Positions 5,796 through 5,968 of a DNA stretch of 5,968 nt are shown here, in pieces (position 1 is the first letter of the stretch; each line of letters begins with the position of its first letter). The stretch comes from DASWTL01 sp036402155. GTDB taxonomy: Bacteria; Bacteroidota; Bacteroidia; Sphingobacteriales; Sphingobacteriaceae. The stretch spans positions 1-5,968 of the forward strand of contig DASWTL010000189.1 in NCBI GenBank assembly GCA_036402155.1, read 5' to 3'. The position numbers and the translations under genes were made by a program. The notes beneath the pieces were generated by a model that had not been told where the DNA came from, made no database searches, and saw only the letters and a list, made by a program, of their open reading frames with translations.

Positions 5796-5968
5796 GCTTT
5801 ATTCTTATTTAGTATTTCTTTTGTAAACTGATGTACAACTTCTCCATTATGAGTGATCAGAGATCCCTTGGTTATCTCCTCATCCATTTCCCATTTAAAC
5901 CCATCCTTATTTGCAAGGTGCAATAACAGCGTGCTTATATTTTTTGCATATAATTCACTGGCGTTTAC
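5792..5968 (-). CDS. pntA: NAD(P) transhydrogenase subunit alpha-1, C-terminal end (cut by window edge)
   Basis: The last 58 codons of a gene enter from the right edge, with the first codon starting at base 5968 and a TGA at 5794-5792. The peptide contains VNASELYAKNISTLLLHLA (1-19), GFKWEMDEEITKGSLITHNG (23-42) and EVVHQ. This matches the end of the NAD(H)-binding domain I of transhydrogenase alpha, where the NASxLYAKN block and the Glu-Ile-xx-Gly-Ser/Ala strand close the Rossmann fold. The separate stop here, followed at once by the alpha-2 ATG, shows that the alpha subunit is split in two. The NAD-binding core and the operon promoter lie outside the window. Confidence 0.93.
   Translation of the reverse strand, partial: VNASELYAKNISTLLLHLANKDGFKWEMDEEITKGSLITHNGEVVHQFTKEILNKNKA

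Overview
The window reads as a stretch of chromosome from a member of the Bacteroidota, most likely a Sphingobacteriales- or Chitinophagales-type organism. The support is indirect but consistent. The DNA is AT-rich. Most starts lack a strong Shine-Dalgarno sequence. A TAnnTTTG-type -7 element sits next to a start codon, and a signal peptide appears to be cleaved just before a glutamine (TFS|Q). The protein families also fit the phylum: an EnvC-type murein hydrolase activator, a DUF3347 lipoprotein, a DUF3820 small protein and a three-subunit NAD(P) transhydrogenase.

Layout from left to right, with every gene except one on the minus strand. (1) 1-605: the N-terminal 201 codons of an EnvC-like coiled-coil periplasmic protein, cut by the window edge. 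(2) 675-1217: a DUF3347 lipoprotein with a Cys/Met-rich C-terminal motif, 13 bp downstream of (3) 1231-2154: a ten-helix EamA/DMT exporter of YedA type. (4) 2243-2452 (+): a divergent 69-aa DUF3820 protein. (5) 2602-2946: a 114-aa membrane protein of unknown function. (6) 3031-3972: a YihY/BrkB-family membrane protein. (7) 4113-5968: the transhydrogenase operon, made of the 3' end of pntA (alpha-1), the 95-aa alpha-2 membrane subunit, and pntB. These are joined by a 4-bp ATGA overlap and a 3-bp gap.

Functionally this is mostly housekeeping membrane and envelope biology. The pnt genes encode one complex that couples the proton gradient to NADPH formation. The EnvC-like protein serves cell-wall splitting. 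The lipoprotein and exporter may be co-transcribed, but nothing in the sequence links their substrates. No mobile element, CRISPR array, tRNA or rRNA was seen, and no stretch above 300 bp lacks a gene.

I see no convincing undescribed system. The two observations most worth a second look are these. First, the transhydrogenase carries no histidine at any of the three membrane positions where a proton-channel histidine is known in this family. Second, there is an unusually regular nested inverted repeat in the 140-bp gap between pntB and yihY, whose arms cover a possible promoter.
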